Source of the DNA: Reinekea sp. G2M2-21
Lineage (GTDB): Bacteria > Pseudomonadota > Gammaproteobacteria > Pseudomonadales > Natronospirillaceae
Direction of reading: 5' to 3'
DNA: 64,000 nucleotides
NCBI RefSeq assembly: GCF_015687175.1
Contig: NZ_JADPQG010000009.1
Span: 62,001 to 126,000, forward strand
Shown: one piece after another, positions 26,293-36,389 of the stretch
How positions within the stretch are numbered: position 1 is the first letter of the stretch
Layout of the letters: each line of letters opens with the position of its first letter
Translations under genes and position numbers: made by a program
Notes under the pieces: model-generated
The model's input: the letters and a program-made list of their open reading frames with translations, nothing else
Told to the model about the DNA's origin: nothing
Database searches by the model: none

Positions 26293-27390
26293 ATGGCGCA
26301 AATAACGCTTAAAGCGCTGGCGCATACGTACAGTGCCAACCCGGTACAGGGCAGTGACTATGCAATTCGGGAAATGAACCATGTTTGGGAACAGGGCGGC
26401 GCTTATGCGTTACTCGGCCCCTCCGGTTGTGGCAAGTCAACCATGTTGAACATTATCTCCGGACTGCTGAATCCCTCTAATGGTGAAATACTTTTCGACA
26501 ATAAACGGGTGAATGAACTGAAACCAGAAGAGCGCAATATAGCGCAGGTTTTCCAGTTCCCGGTGATCTACGACACCATGACGGTTTACGACAACCTGGC
26601 TTTTCCGTTGCGCAACATTAAAGTGCCTGAGCATAAAATCCGCAGCAAGGTTAATGAAGTGGCCGAGATTCTGGAGCTGACCGATCAGTTGAAGAAAAAA
26701 GCCAAGGGTCTGTCCGCGGATGAAAAACAGAAAGTCTCGATGGGGCGCGGCCTGGTGCGTGATGATGTGTCGGCCATTTTATTCGACGAGCCTTTGACCG
26801 TTATTGACCCGCAATTGAAATGGAAACTGCGTCGTAAACTGAAGCAAATCCACGAACAATTTAATATCACCATGGTGTACGTCACACACGACCAGCTCGA
26901 AGCGTCGACATTTGCCGACAAGATTGCCGTGATGTACGACGGTCAAATTGTACAGTTTGGAACCCCCCGGGAACTGTTCGAAGAACCTGCGCATACCTTT
27001 GTCGGTTATTTTATCGGCAGCCCTGGTATGAACTACATGGACGCCCGCTTCAGCGATGGCAAACTTTTCTTTGGCGAGCATGAATTGCCTGTGTCGGCTT
27101 CGTTTCTCAATCAGTTGACCCAGGCAGATAACGGCCGCCTGCAGGTGGGTATCCGACCGGAGTTTGTTCAGATCTGGAACAAACAGCAGGACGGTACCAT
27201 CGAGGTACGTGTGGATTACTGCGAAGACTTGGGTACCTATAAAATTCTAACCTTCACGCTCGCCGGACAAACCATGAAAGCCCGGCTGTCCGAAGATCAA
27301 AAGGTACCGTCAGACAAGGCGTATGTCAGCTTTCCCAAGCAATGGACCAAAGTCTATCGCGATGACTTTTTAGTGGGAGACGCGCAATGA
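26293..27390 (+). CDS. glpT: Glycerol ABC transporter ATPase, GlpT type
   Basis: 365-aa ATPase with normal Walker A (GPSGCGKST), Walker B (ILFDEPL) and switch His (YVTHDQLEA). The signature is degenerate (LSADEKQKVSMGRGL). Two bases separate it from glpS and its stop overlaps glpP by ATGA. Together with GlpS it would make one complete composite ATP site (Walker A/B and His of GlpT with the GlpS signature) and one degenerate site. Confidence 0.9.
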   Translation: MAQITLKALAHTYSANPVQGSDYAIREMNHVWEQGGAYALLGPSGCGKSTMLNIISGLLNPSNGEILFDNKRVNELKPEERNIAQVFQFPVIYDTMTVYDNLAFPLRNIKVPEHKIRSKVNEVAEILELTDQLKKKAKGLSADEKQKVSMGRGLVRDDVSAILFDEPLTVIDPQLKWKLRRKLKQIHEQFNITMVYVTHDQLEASTFADKIAVMYDGQIVQFGTPRELFEEPAHTFVGYFIGSPGMNYMDARFSDGKLFFGEHELPVSASFLNQLTQADNGRLQVGIRPEFVQIWNKQQDGTIEVRVDYCEDLGTYKILTFTLAGQTMKARLSEDQKVPSDKAYVSFPKQWTKVYRDDFLVGDAQ

Positions 27391-28259
27391 ATAAAATTGA
27401 AAATAACAAAGCCTGGTTTCTGGTGTTACCGGTTTTTATTCTGGTTGCATTCTCCGCCATCATTCCATTGATGACCGTGGTGAACTATTCCGTACAGGAT
27501 ATTTTTGACCCCAGTACCCGTTACTTTGTGGGTACCGAATGGTTTGTTCAGGTCATGCACGACGCGGAACTGCAAGCGGCGTTGCTGCGTCAGTTTGTGT
27601 TTTCACTGACCATTTTAAGTATCGAAATTCCCTTGGGAATTGGGGTTGCGCTGCTGATGCCAACGAAAGGAAAAGCCGCATCGTTAGGGTTAATTTTAGT
27701 GGCCATCCCACTGTTGATCCCGTGGAATGTCGTCGGGACCATCTGGCAAATTTATGGCCGCGCGGACATCGGTTTGTTTGGTGCTGCCCTGAACGCAATC
27801 GGTATTGAATACAACTATGCCTCAAACCCGACGCACGCATGGTTAACCGTGGTGTTGATGGATGTCTGGCATTGGACGCCGTTAGTGGCCTTGCTGTGTT
27901 ACAGCGGTTTGCGCGCCATTCCGGAAATGTATTATCAGGCCGCCCGTATTGACAAAGCCTCACGTTGGGCGGTGTTTCGCTACATACAACTGCCAAAACT
28001 AACCAACGTGCTGATCATCGGTGTGCTGTTGCGCTTTATGGATTCCTTCATGATTTATACCGAGCCCTTTGTATTAACGGGCGGCGGTCCGGGTAATACC
28101 ACCACGTTCCTGAGTCAGTCGTTGGTAAAACAGGCTATTGGCCAATTCGATCTCGGCCCTGCTGCAGCGTTCTCGCTGGTGTATTTCCTCATCATTTTGC
28201 TGGTGTGTTGGTTGTTCTACACCATCATCATGAATATGCAGAACGACAAGCGGGGTTAA
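27387..28259 (+). CDS. glpP: Glycerol ABC transporter permease, GlpP type
   Basis: 290-aa inner-membrane permease with six helices and the cytoplasmic EAA-like loop (YYQAARIDKASRWAVFRYIQLP near residue 185). MalF-type family. The start overlaps the glpT stop by four bases and glpQ follows two bases later. It forms the channel with GlpQ. Confidence 0.92.
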   Translation: MNKIENNKAWFLVLPVFILVAFSAIIPLMTVVNYSVQDIFDPSTRYFVGTEWFVQVMHDAELQAALLRQFVFSLTILSIEIPLGIGVALLMPTKGKAASLGLILVAIPLLIPWNVVGTIWQIYGRADIGLFGAALNAIGIEYNYASNPTHAWLTVVLMDVWHWTPLVALLCYSGLRAIPEMYYQAARIDKASRWAVFRYIQLPKLTNVLIIGVLLRFMDSFMIYTEPFVLTGGGPGNTTTFLSQSLVKQAIGQFDLGPAAAFSLVYFLIILLVCWLFYTIIMNMQNDKRG

Positions 28260-28261
28260 TC

Positions 28262-29161
28262 ATGTCTCAACAACACACATTACAAGCGAGCCGTTCGATG
28301 TCTTCGACGAATGAAACTCTTATCGTGCCTGTCAGTCAGGCGGAAAAACGTCAGAAGCGAGCCTTAGTCCGTGGCCGGGTTGGGTTAACCGCTTATCTGA
28401 TCTTTTTATTGTTACCTATCTATTGGTTGATCAATATGTCGTTTAAAACCAACGCCGAGATCACCAGCGGTTTGTCGTTTTTTCCGCAGCAATTCACGTT
28501 TGAGAATTACGTTAAAATTTTTACCGATCCAACCTGGTACATGGGGTACGTTAACTCCATCATCTACGTGTCATTGAACATGGTCCTGAGCGTCAGCATC
28601 GCGCTACCGGCGGCCTATGCGTTCAGTCGTTACCGTTTTGTCGGCGATAAGCACATGTTTTTCTGGTTGCTGACCAACCGAATGGCGCCTCCAGCGGTTT
28701 TCCTGTTGCCGTTTTTCCAGCTTTATTCCTCGGTTGGTTTGTTCGACACGCATATTGCCGTGGCGCTGGCCCACTGCCTGTTCAACGTGCCATTAGCGGT
28801 TTGGATTCTGGAAGGGTTCATGAGCGGTGTGCCCAAGGAAATTGACGAAACGGCCTACATCGACGGCTATAGCTTTCCGCGATTCTTCGTGAAGATATTT
28901 TTGCCATTAATCCGTTCGGGTATCGGTGTGACTGCATTTTTCTGTTTTATGTTTTCCTGGGTTGAACTTCTGCTGGCGAGGACCCTAACCTCGGTGGATG
29001 CGAAACCCATTGCCGCCATCATGACCCGAACCGTATCGGCATCGGGTATGGATTGGGGTTTGCTCGCCGCAGCGGGTGTCTTGACCATTATCCCTGGATT
29101 GCTGGTGATCTATTTTGTCCGTAACCACGTCGCCAAGGGTTTTGCCCTTGGACGAGTATAG
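28262..29161 (+). CDS. glpQ: Glycerol ABC transporter permease, GlpQ type
   Basis: About 299 aa from ATG 28262 (frame open back into glpP); an alternative ATG is at 28298. MalG-type permease with six helices and the coupling loop KEIDETAYIDGYSFPRFFVKIFLP. The extended hydrophilic N-terminus (~40 residues) precedes helix 1. It is the second channel half of the importer. Confidence 0.92.
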   Translation: MSQQHTLQASRSMSSTNETLIVPVSQAEKRQKRALVRGRVGLTAYLIFLLLPIYWLINMSFKTNAEITSGLSFFPQQFTFENYVKIFTDPTWYMGYVNSIIYVSLNMVLSVSIALPAAYAFSRYRFVGDKHMFFWLLTNRMAPPAVFLLPFFQLYSSVGLFDTHIAVALAHCLFNVPLAVWILEGFMSGVPKEIDETAYIDGYSFPRFFVKIFLPLIRSGIGVTAFFCFMFSWVELLLARTLTSVDAKPIAAIMTRTVSASGMDWGLLAAAGVLTIIPGLLVIYFVRNHVAKGFALGRV

Positions 29162-29172
29162 GAGGAAGCACC

Positions 29173-29445
29173 ATGGCTTGGATGTCCTGGACGGTACCCA
29201 CAGCGCTGTTTTTTAGCGCGATTGGCTTGATTCTGATAGGCATGACAATCTGGCAAACGGTTTCGCCGTCGGTCGAACGGCAAGGGGTCATTCCTCTTCC
29301 GACCACGCGCGGCGATCGTTTATTCATAGGCCTGTTAAGCAGTGCATTTATTCACCTGGCTTTTGTCGCCAGCACGGAATTACACGTTGCCTTTGCCACG
29401 GTTTTCTGTCTGTTCTGGATGATGGCTGTTATGCGCTGGGGCTGA
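29173..29445 (+). CDS. DUF2160 small membrane protein of the glycerol importer
   Basis: 90 aa with two or three hydrophobic helices and the pattern VERQGVIPLPTTRGDRLFIGLLSSAF, split, typical of DUF2160. These proteins are regularly encoded inside glycerol ABC operons between GlpQ and GlpV, but their role is not established. GGAGG lies upstream of the ATG at good spacing. Confidence 0.85.
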   Translation: MAWMSWTVPTALFFSAIGLILIGMTIWQTVSPSVERQGVIPLPTTRGDRLFIGLLSSAFIHLAFVASTELHVAFATVFCLFWMMAVMRWG

Positions 29446-29477
29446 CAAAACTCACCTGAATTTCTGAGGATTTTTTG

Positions 29478-29503
29478 GGTTTCATCGTTCACGCGATGAA
29501 ACC
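29478..29503. promoter_or_regulatory. Ten-pair intercistronic hairpin before glpV
   Basis: GGTTTCATCG pairs perfectly with CGATGAAACC around a six-base loop, between the DUF2160 and binding-protein genes. No T-run follows in the plus direction. By analogy with other ABC operons it may protect the upstream mRNA or help raise binding-protein yield; that is inference. Confidence 0.5.
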
Positions 29504-29603
29504 TAAGGGAAGCTTTGCTTTCTGAAAAGACTTGCCGGAGTGCAACGACAAAAACACAAGGATGTTAGTAACCCGATCTACCCACAACAATAAGAGGCGA
29601 AAA

Positions 29604-31325
29604 ATGAACGTTATAAAAAGAAAATTCGCATACGCTGCGCTACCGCTATCCGTGATGGTCATGAGCAATGCAGCACTAGCCGATGCGTATTCCGATGCAG
29701 CCCGTCAATGGGTGACTGAACAGTTCAAAGAGTCGACGCTCACACAGGCGCAACAGCTCGAAGAGATGGCTTGGTTCACGAAAGCGGCAGAATCGTTTCG
29801 TGGCATGGAAATTAATGTCGCGTCGGAAACTTTGACCACACACGAGTACGAGTCGCAGGTACTGGCGAAAGCATTCGAAGAAATTACCGGAATAAAAGTG
29901 AACCACGACCTGATTCAGGAAGGGGATGTCGTTGAAAAACTGCAAACTCAAATGCAGTCTGGCCGTAACATATACGACGCTTATATTAACGATTCGGACT
30001 TAATCGGAACTCATATTCGTTACGGTAAAGTGGTCCCGGTCGAAGACATGATGAAGGGCGATGGTCGTAATCTGACCTTACCGACGTTGGACCTGTCAGA
30101 TTTTATTGGTCTGGATTTTACCTCAAGCCCGGAAGGCAAGTTGATTCAATTGCCGACGCAACAGTTTGCGAACCTGTATTGGTTCCGTTATGACTGGTTC
30201 CAACGGGAAGACCTGAAAAAACAGTTTAAGTCAATTTATGGCTACGAACTGGGCGTGCCGGTGAACTGGTCTGCGTATGAAGATATTGCGGAGTTCTTTA
30301 CCGACCACGTTAAGGAAATTGATGGTAAGCGTGTCTACGGTCACATGGACTACGGCAAGAAAGATCCGTCACTGGGCTGGCGATTTACCGACGCTTGGTT
30401 TTCCATGGCCGGTGCGGGTGACAAAGGTTTGCCCAACGGTCTGCCGGTTGACGAGTGGGGTATTCGTGTCGAGAAATGTCATCCCGTCGGTTCCAGCGTG
30501 TCTCGCGGTGGCGCGACCAATGGTCCGGCGGCTGTGTACGCAACAACCAAGTATGTGGACTGGTTGGGTAAATACGCACCGCCAGAGGCGCAAGGTATGA
30601 CGTTCTCCGAGTCTGGTCCGGTGCCCGCACAAGGTAATATTGCGCAGCAGATTTTCTGGTACACCGCCTTTACTGCTGATATGACGGCGAAAGGTTTGCC
30701 AGTGGTGAATGAAGACGGTACGCCGAAATGGCGAATGGCACCGTCACCGCGTGGTCCTTATTGGGAAGAAGGTATGAAGTTGGGTTATCAGGATGTGGGC
30801 GCGTGGACCTTCCTGAATTCAACGCCCGATCAACGCCGTTTAGCGGCATGGCTGTACGCGCAATTTACGGTGTCAAAAACTGTCTCGCTGCAAAAAACGT
30901 TGGTGGGCTTAACCCCAATCCGTATGTCTGATATCAATTCACCGCAGATGGCCGAAGCTGCCCCGCGCTTAGGTGGCTTGGTTGAATTCTACAAAGGACC
31001 AGCGCGCACTCAGTGGTCGCCAACGGGAACTAACGTGCCAGACTATCCAAAACTGGCGCAACTGTGGTGGCAGTACATCGCGCAAGCCGCCAGTGGTGAA
31101 GCAACACCACAGGAAGCCTTAAACGGTTTGGCCGAAGCGCAGGATAAAGTGATGATGCGATTGGAGCGGGCAAAAGTTCAACCGAATTGCGGACCGATCC
31201 TGAATGAAGAGCGTGACGAAAGCTATTGGTTGAATCAGCCCGGTTCACCCAAGGCTAAATTGGCCAATGAAAAGCCGCAAGGCGTGACCGTCGATTATGA
31301 CGAACTGTTGAAATCCTGGGAGTAA
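29604..31325 (+). CDS. glpV: Glycerol ABC transporter substrate-binding protein, GlpV type
   Basis: 573 aa from the ATG at 29604, giving a clean signal peptide (YAALPLSVMVMSNAALA). This is longer than ordinary sugar-binding proteins, as is normal for GlpV. Features include the substrate-lobe segment EITGIKVNHDLIQEGDVVEKLQ, split near residues 90-110, and a Cys pair (EKCHP and PNCGP) that could form a disulfide. Last gene of the import operon, before a strong terminator. Confidence 0.92.
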   Translation: MNVIKRKFAYAALPLSVMVMSNAALADAYSDAARQWVTEQFKESTLTQAQQLEEMAWFTKAAESFRGMEINVASETLTTHEYESQVLAKAFEEITGIKVNHDLIQEGDVVEKLQTQMQSGRNIYDAYINDSDLIGTHIRYGKVVPVEDMMKGDGRNLTLPTLDLSDFIGLDFTSSPEGKLIQLPTQQFANLYWFRYDWFQREDLKKQFKSIYGYELGVPVNWSAYEDIAEFFTDHVKEIDGKRVYGHMDYGKKDPSLGWRFTDAWFSMAGAGDKGLPNGLPVDEWGIRVEKCHPVGSSVSRGGATNGPAAVYATTKYVDWLGKYAPPEAQGMTFSESGPVPAQGNIAQQIFWYTAFTADMTAKGLPVVNEDGTPKWRMAPSPRGPYWEEGMKLGYQDVGAWTFLNSTPDQRRLAAWLYAQFTVSKTVSLQKTLVGLTPIRMSDINSPQMAEAAPRLGGLVEFYKGPARTQWSPTGTNVPDYPKLAQLWWQYIAQAASGEATPQEALNGLAEAQDKVMMRLERAKVQPNCGPILNEERDESYWLNQPGSPKAKLANEKPQGVTVDYDELLKSWE

Positions 31326-31356
31326 GTGAGTAAGTAGAGCGTTGCTGTAAAAGGTT

Positions 31357-31382
31357 GGCCGACGCAATGTCGGCCTTTTTTT
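31357..31382 (+). terminator. Intrinsic terminator after glpV
   Basis: GGCCGAC, five-base loop, GTCGGCC, then seven T. It separates the importer operon from glpK, so glpK is either read through or has its own promoter within the short gap. Confidence 0.88.
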
Positions 31383-31405
31383 CAACATTTTCCTGGGTTT
31401 GAGCT

Positions 31406-32896
31406 ATGTCGGACTATTTACTTTCCATCGATCAGGGCACAACCAGTTCTCGTGCCATTCTGTTTTCAACAAGCGGTGCGTTGATACACAGTGCGCAACA
31501 AGAGTTTGAACAGATTTTTCCTGACAATGGCTGGGTTGAACACAACCCTGGTGATCTCTGGCGGACAGTATTGAAAACTTGCCAGCAGGTTATTGCGGAA
31601 GCGGATGTTCGCGCCGAAGACATACGCAGTATCGGAATCACCAATCAACGTGAAACAACCTTGCTCTGGGACAGGCATACCGGAGAGCCGGTTTACAATG
31701 CAATTGTCTGGCAAGACCGCCGTACGTCTGACCATTGCCGGATGTTACTGGAAGCGGGCTGGGAACAGACGATTCGGGAAAAAACCGGCTTGCTGATCGA
31801 TGCCTACTTCACAGCCACCAAGTTGCAGTGGCTGCTCAATGAGGTGCCTGGAGCACGTCTGCGAGCCGAACGCGGTGACCTGTTGTTCGGCACCGTGGAT
31901 ACATTTCTGTTGTGGCATCTTACCGGTGGCCGCGCACACTTAACGGACGCGACTAACGCATCACGAACGCTGTTGTTCAATATTCATGAGCAACAATGGG
32001 ACTCAGAATTGTTGTCTTTATTCGACATTCCGATCTCTGTGTTGCCCGAAGTGATGGATTCAGCCGCTGACTTTGGCCACACCGACCCAGAACTTTTTGG
32101 TTGTACCATACCGATACAGGGGATGGCCGGCGATCAACAAGCGAGCCTGTTTGGTCAGGCCTGTTTTCAACCGGGCATGGTGAAAAGCACCTATGGTACC
32201 GGCTGTTTTTTAATGGCCAATACAGGGCAACAGGCGCTGCTGTCTGAAAACCGTTTGCTGACAACCGTGGCCTACCGGCTTAACGGCGTGACAACCTACG
32301 CGCTCGAAGGCAGTATTTTCAGCGCCGGGGCCACGGTGCAATGGTTGCGGGACGGGATAAACATGATACACGATGCCCGTGAAGCCGAGACCATGGCAGC
32401 GCGTCTGACGCAGCCTACCTCCGTCTATTTTGTTCCGGCGTTTACCGGTTTGGGTGCACCGCATTGGGACCCGCTCGCACGGGCTGCTATTTTGGGTATG
32501 ACGCGCGGCACGACCGCAGACGACATTGCCGCAGCGGCTTTGCAGTCGGTTGCTTTTCAAACCAGAGATCTGCAATTGGCCATGCAGAGTGATGGATTGG
32601 CCGCAGACAACTTTCGCGTTGACGGAGGCATGGCCACGAACAATTATGTACTGCAGTTTCTGTCGGACATCTTAGCGGTGCAGGTGGATCGCCCCGTGGT
32701 GACGGAAACCACCGCCCTGGGAGTCGCATACCTGGCTGGATTGCAGGCCGGTGTTTTTGAGTCGTTACCTGCCATTGAAAGCAGCTGGCAAATACAACGA
32801 CGCTTTATACCGCAAATGTCTCCACAAGAACGGTTGCGATGCATCGACGGTTGGCAAGACGCAGTGTGCCGGATTAAAACGTCGGCCGTCGCCTGA
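31406..32896 (+). CDS. glpK: Glycerol kinase
   Basis: 496-aa FGGY-family kinase that phosphorylates imported glycerol to sn-glycerol 3-phosphate. The N-terminal phosphate loop is [12 protein letters not shown] (~6-17), with NQRETT and WQDRRT in the first domain and the second-domain motifs [11 protein letters not shown] and [10 protein letters not shown]. The length is normal. It lies 80 bases after glpV across a terminator, completing a glycerol uptake-phosphorylation module. No glpD or glpF is in the window. Confidence 0.97.
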   Translation: MSDYLLSIDQGTTSSRAILFSTSGALIHSAQQEFEQIFPDNGWVEHNPGDLWRTVLKTCQQVIAEADVRAEDIRSIGITNQRETTLLWDRHTGEPVYNAIVWQDRRTSDHCRMLLEAGWEQTIREKTGLLIDAYFTATKLQWLLNEVPGARLRAERGDLLFGTVDTFLLWHLTGGRAHLTDATNASRTLLFNIHEQQWDSELLSLFDIPISVLPEVMDSAADFGHTDPELFGCTIPIQGMAGDQQASLFGQACFQPGMVKSTYGTGCFLMANTGQQALLSENRLLTTVAYRLNGVTTYALEGSIFSAGATVQWLRDGINMIHDAREAETMAARLTQPTSVYFVPAFTGLGAPHWDPLARAAILGMTRGTTADDIAAAALQSVAFQTRDLQLAMQSDGLAADNFRVDGGMATNNYVLQFLSDILAVQVDRPVVTETTALGVAYLAGLQAGVFESLPAIESSWQIQRRFIPQMSPQERLRCIDGWQDAVCRIKTSAVA

Positions 32897-33127
32897 GGAT
32901 TTGTTGAGTGTTCGTTACTAAAGCGACACGCGCACTGCACTTTACTCAGTGTGAAATGGAACCTGAGTTAAGGGCGGTGCCCCGGAATGGTACTTAAGTT
33001 TAATTGGCTTGTTTATTTTTTTCGAGAGCACCGCCAATCTGTTTTATAAATTGTGTGTTTATTGTCGTTAAGGACCAATTCTGCCGACGACAAGGGTTCG
33101 GTTCGCACTAATAAATTTCTGGGAGGT
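32897..33127. other. Intergenic region after glpK
   Basis: No gene or clear terminator seen. The sequence leads into the dispersed hairpin repeat at 33128. Confidence 0.4.
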
Positions 33128-33525
33128 TTTTTTCTTTCCAAGGGGAGATCCCCTTGATCCGGCCTTCACCAGAGGTTAAGTCGTTAAAATCGAATCGAAG
33201 CCCATTGGAGCTTCGCTTTTAATCGATTTTAACCCCCCTTTGTCGCCCGCTTTGGTTTTCTTCCTTAATTGTCATTTTCTTCGAGCGGTCGCTTGAGCGT
33301 GCATCCCTGCACGCGCGGCTCTTGCTAGGGCATCCATGCCCTTGAAACCGTTGCGTCGTGTCATTTAAGTCAGCCAAAGCAGATGCGACGGAATGGTTAT
33401 TTACGCCGATATCGGTAATGGTTTTTACTCGATGGGTTTGAATTCATAAAATGGAATCGTAGTGAATCACTTCAATTGTGGGGGTGACGTTGCCACTTTT
33501 TCACCGCCTTTCAAACGACCACGCG
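33128..33525 (+). repeat. Dispersed hairpin-rich repeat, copy A
   Basis: A chain of perfect small palindromes in fixed order: CAAGGGG-AGAT-CCCCTTG, a TTAAAATCGA/TCGATTTTAA dyad enclosing GAAGC/GCTTC, then GTGCA-TCCC-TGCAC-type and AGGGCAT-CC-ATGCCCT hairpins, then CAGCCAAAGCAGATGCGACGG. A variable ~100-base segment follows. The copy ends in CACCGCCTTTCAAACGACC, shared with copies at 41.4 and 54.6-55.4 kb. It has no plausible protein. Confidence 0.8.
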
Positions 33526-33622
33526 CGCGGTCCTTGGCGGCAAAAATCGCCTGATGAATCCTTATCACTGCATGAAGCAGATACCCAAGAAATAATCTAA
33601 TTTTGCTTAAGGGTGAGGCCTG

Positions 33623-34117
33623 TTAACGCCGATCGTCAAAAATATTGTAGGTGTTGTCGATGCGCCGGCTGACGGCGCGCTTTCGCATTTGCTGTTGTTC
33701 TCTGAAAAACTTTTGTGAAGGACCTGCATAGAGTAAAAAGATTAACAGCAATAGCGTCAATGCAGCGGGTATAAGATAGATTCGGTTTTCGAGTTGCCAA
33801 GCGTTCAGGAAAAAATAGAGCACAGCCCAACCGTGCCAAATGGTGCGGCCGGTCACGTATCCTTTCAAAATTGAAATGGCGGCTGCCAGTGTGATAAACG
33901 AATTAAGCAAAGACAAACCAACTTGGGTTTCGAAGGAAAATTCATTGTCGGCTGAGAGATGCAATAGGTTGATATGCTGACTGGCAATCAACGTAACCGC
34001 GAACAAAATGACGGAGGTCAATATCAGAAAGTAACATGCTAAGCCGATACCCTTTGGTGCCACAGACAACTCCAACAACCTTTGTTTTGTGAGTGAGTCA
34101 GAATACAGAATAACCAC
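33623..34117 (-). CDS. Hypothetical four-helix membrane protein
   Basis: 164 aa with four hydrophobic segments (about residues 25-47, 68-87, 93-108 and 115-132) and a basic C-terminal tail (QQMRKRAVSRRIDN). An inner-membrane protein of unknown role. It is divergent from the 8-oxoguanine deaminase and stands alone next to a repeat. I do not recognise the family. Confidence 0.65.
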   Translation of the reverse strand: MVILYSDSLTKQRLLELSVAPKGIGLACYFLILTSVILFAVTLIASQHINLLHLSADNEFSFETQVGLSLLNSFITLAAAISILKGYVTGRTIWHGWAVLYFFLNAWQLENRIYLIPAALTLLLLIFLLYAGPSQKFFREQQQMRKRAVSRRIDNTYNIFDDRR

Positions 34118-34253
34118 TCAAAGGTGAATGCGTTTTTAGGAATGTCTTGATATTATGTTCGCCGGTTTGGCAGATTAACACGCAAGTCACTGTCATTTTA
34201 TTTCGGAATACGAAACATGTAATCACATGAGTGACGGCGTAAAGAGATAATCG

Positions 34254-35609
34254 ATGGTGCCAACAAGCTGGTTAAAAAATCCTCTCGCGGTGTATACCGC
34301 AAATTCCTTAGACGCTCGCGGCGGTATTGTTGTGCGCGGCAGTCAAATTATAGAACTGGTTGCGCTGGGACAGGTTCCGGTTGAAAACGTCGACGAGGTT
34401 GTCGACGTGTCTTCCTGTGTGATGTTGCCTGGGTTAATTAACACACATCATCATCTCTATCAGACACTGACCCGTGCCTTACCTGCCGCGTTAAATAAGC
34501 GGCTGTTTCCCTGGTTGCAAACTCTGTATCCGATCTGGGCTCGTTTACAACCTGACATGCTGGCCAGCGCAACCTCGCTGGGTATTGCTGAACTGCTTAA
34601 ATCCGGTTGTACGACCATTGCCGATCATCATTACTTGTTTCCAGCGGCGTTGACCGATGCTATTGATATACAGGTTGCGGCAAGTCAGGCATTGGGTGCG
34701 CGCGTCATGTTAACGCGCGGCTCGATGAGCCTGGGGCAGAAAGATGGTGGTCTGCCACCTCAGTCGACGGTGCAAACGGATGATCAGATTCTGCGTGACA
34801 GTGAGCGTGTCGTGCAGAAATATCATCAACGAGATGATGGCGCCATGGTGCAGATCGCTCTTGCACCCTGTTCGCCTTTTTCGGTGACCCGCGAGCTGAT
34901 GATCGAGACAGCTAAATTGGCTAATGAACTGGATGTGTTGATGCACACACATTTGGCAGAGACCAACGACGAAAATAATTTCTGCTTACAAATGTTCGGA
35001 ATGCGTCCGGTGGACTATCTGGAATCCGTGGGTTGGTTGACCAATCGCACCTGGTTGGCGCACGGCATTCATTTTAACGACGAAGAGGTAAAGCGTCTTG
35101 GCAACGCAAGGGTGGGCGTTAGTCATTGCCCAAGTTCCAACATGCTATTGGCATCGGGCATTGCGCGGACTCTGGAAATGCAGGCCGCGGGTGTTCGCAT
35201 TGGTCTTGGGGTGGATGGTTCGGCATCCAACGACGCATCCAACATGATGCAGGAAGTCCGACAGGCACTACTCATCGGTCGGCTGAGATACACCGCCGAT
35301 GAGGTCAGTCACCTTGATGCGCTGAATTGGGCGACCAAAGGGTCTGCACAGGTTATAGGTCGCAGCGATATTGGTGAGCTGGCCGTCGGCATGCAGGCCG
35401 ATGTTACTGTATTTTCCCTCGATGAACTGCGTTTTTCCGGCGCGCATGATCCATTAGCGGCATTGATCTTATGCGGCGCGCACCAAGCCAAACATGTCAT
35501 GGTGGGTGGGCAGTGGCGTGTGCGTAATGGTGAATTGCTGGGTGCTGATGAATCAACGTTAAGGCATCAACACCAGACATTGGCACGTAAATTGGTTAAT
35601 CAGTTATGA
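34254..35609 (+). CDS. 8-oxoguanine deaminase-like amidohydrolase
   Basis: 451-aa metal-dependent amidohydrolase of the TrzN/AtzA-like subgroup. Metal ligands are HHH at 65-67 (GLINTHHHLYQT), then THLAETNDE, the HGIHF His and the Asp in GLGVDGSASNDASN. The last pattern, RGSMSLGQKDGGLPP and ALAPCSPFSVT strongly resemble 8-oxoguanine deaminases, which convert 8-oxoguanine to urate in purine-damage salvage. The assignment over a general guanine/triazine deaminase is from motif memory. No uricase or xanthine genes are adjacent. Confidence 0.85.
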   Translation: MVPTSWLKNPLAVYTANSLDARGGIVVRGSQIIELVALGQVPVENVDEVVDVSSCVMLPGLINTHHHLYQTLTRALPAALNKRLFPWLQTLYPIWARLQPDMLASATSLGIAELLKSGCTTIADHHYLFPAALTDAIDIQVAASQALGARVMLTRGSMSLGQKDGGLPPQSTVQTDDQILRDSERVVQKYHQRDDGAMVQIALAPCSPFSVTRELMIETAKLANELDVLMHTHLAETNDENNFCLQMFGMRPVDYLESVGWLTNRTWLAHGIHFNDEEVKRLGNARVGVSHCPSSNMLLASGIARTLEMQAAGVRIGLGVDGSASNDASNMMQEVRQALLIGRLRYTADEVSHLDALNWATKGSAQVIGRSDIGELAVGMQADVTVFSLDELRFSGAHDPLAALILCGAHQAKHVMVGGQWRVRNGELLGADESTLRHQHQTLARKLVNQL

Positions 35610-35641
35610 AAAAGTTTGCTTTCCTTTCGGCGCACGAAGCG

Positions 35642-36310
35642 TTACGACGCCTCTTTATGTTTACTGATGGTCGTTAACAATAAGACAAAAAAGCACAGAA
35701 CCAGATTGAACAGCGGTATTTGCAGTGCCGGGGGCATACTGTAGATCACAATAACCGCCGGCAACCATATCAGCCAGTTTGTGACCAGCGTGGTGGGTAT
35801 CTGCAAAAAGAAAAACTCCCGGGTGAGCTTCTCCTTCAAGTAGCTCAGTTTGAATTGGCTTTCTTTCCACAAATAACCAATTGCCATGGAAGGCGCGGCC
35901 CACAGTGTGCCGTAGATGAATTGATCGACAGATACTTTTTTGGCCAGTGTCACCCAATCAGCTTCCAAGCCAAACCAATACGCTTGGGCACGGTAAAGAA
36001 TGTCTACCTCGACACCCTTGTACGCCCAAAACAGAAAGTAGAATATCAGAACAGGCATGACCGATTGCTTGACCTGACCGTTCAACCATAAATAGAGAAA
36101 GGGAATAAGCCCTCCGAACAAAGCAGTGGAGAGCATCGCATAACGCCAGCCATAAGCCAGTTTCAAATCGGCAAAATAGTTGAACAAAGGCGCGGCCGCG
36201 GGCCACCGAAAATACGCGACAGCAATGACCAATGCAAAAGCCTGCAGACACAAGCCGGGGATCAGATTTTCTTTTAATGCAGCGTTGATATTTTGGGTCA
36301 ATGCGGCCAT
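35642..36310 (-). CDS. Hypothetical multi-spanning membrane protein
   Basis: 222 aa from the ATG giving MAALTQNIN, with about six hydrophobic helices and a basic tail ending in TTISKHKEAS. The open frame upstream to 36370 is unlikely, because a NUDIX gene begins divergently in that gap. An inner-membrane protein with no recognised transporter motif. Confidence 0.65.
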   Translation of the reverse strand: MAALTQNINAALKENLIPGLCLQAFALVIAVAYFRWPAAAPLFNYFADLKLAYGWRYAMLSTALFGGLIPFLYLWLNGQVKQSVMPVLIFYFLFWAYKGVEVDILYRAQAYWFGLEADWVTLAKKVSVDQFIYGTLWAAPSMAIGYLWKESQFKLSYLKEKLTREFFFLQIPTTLVTNWLIWLPAVIVIYSMPPALQIPLFNLVLCFFVLLLTTISKHKEAS

Positions 36311-36389
36311 GGAAGGGTTGCCTGTCTTGATGGGTACGCTATTGTAGCGGCTCTGAGTGATTAGCAACATGGAGAGGAGAGCGAAACTT

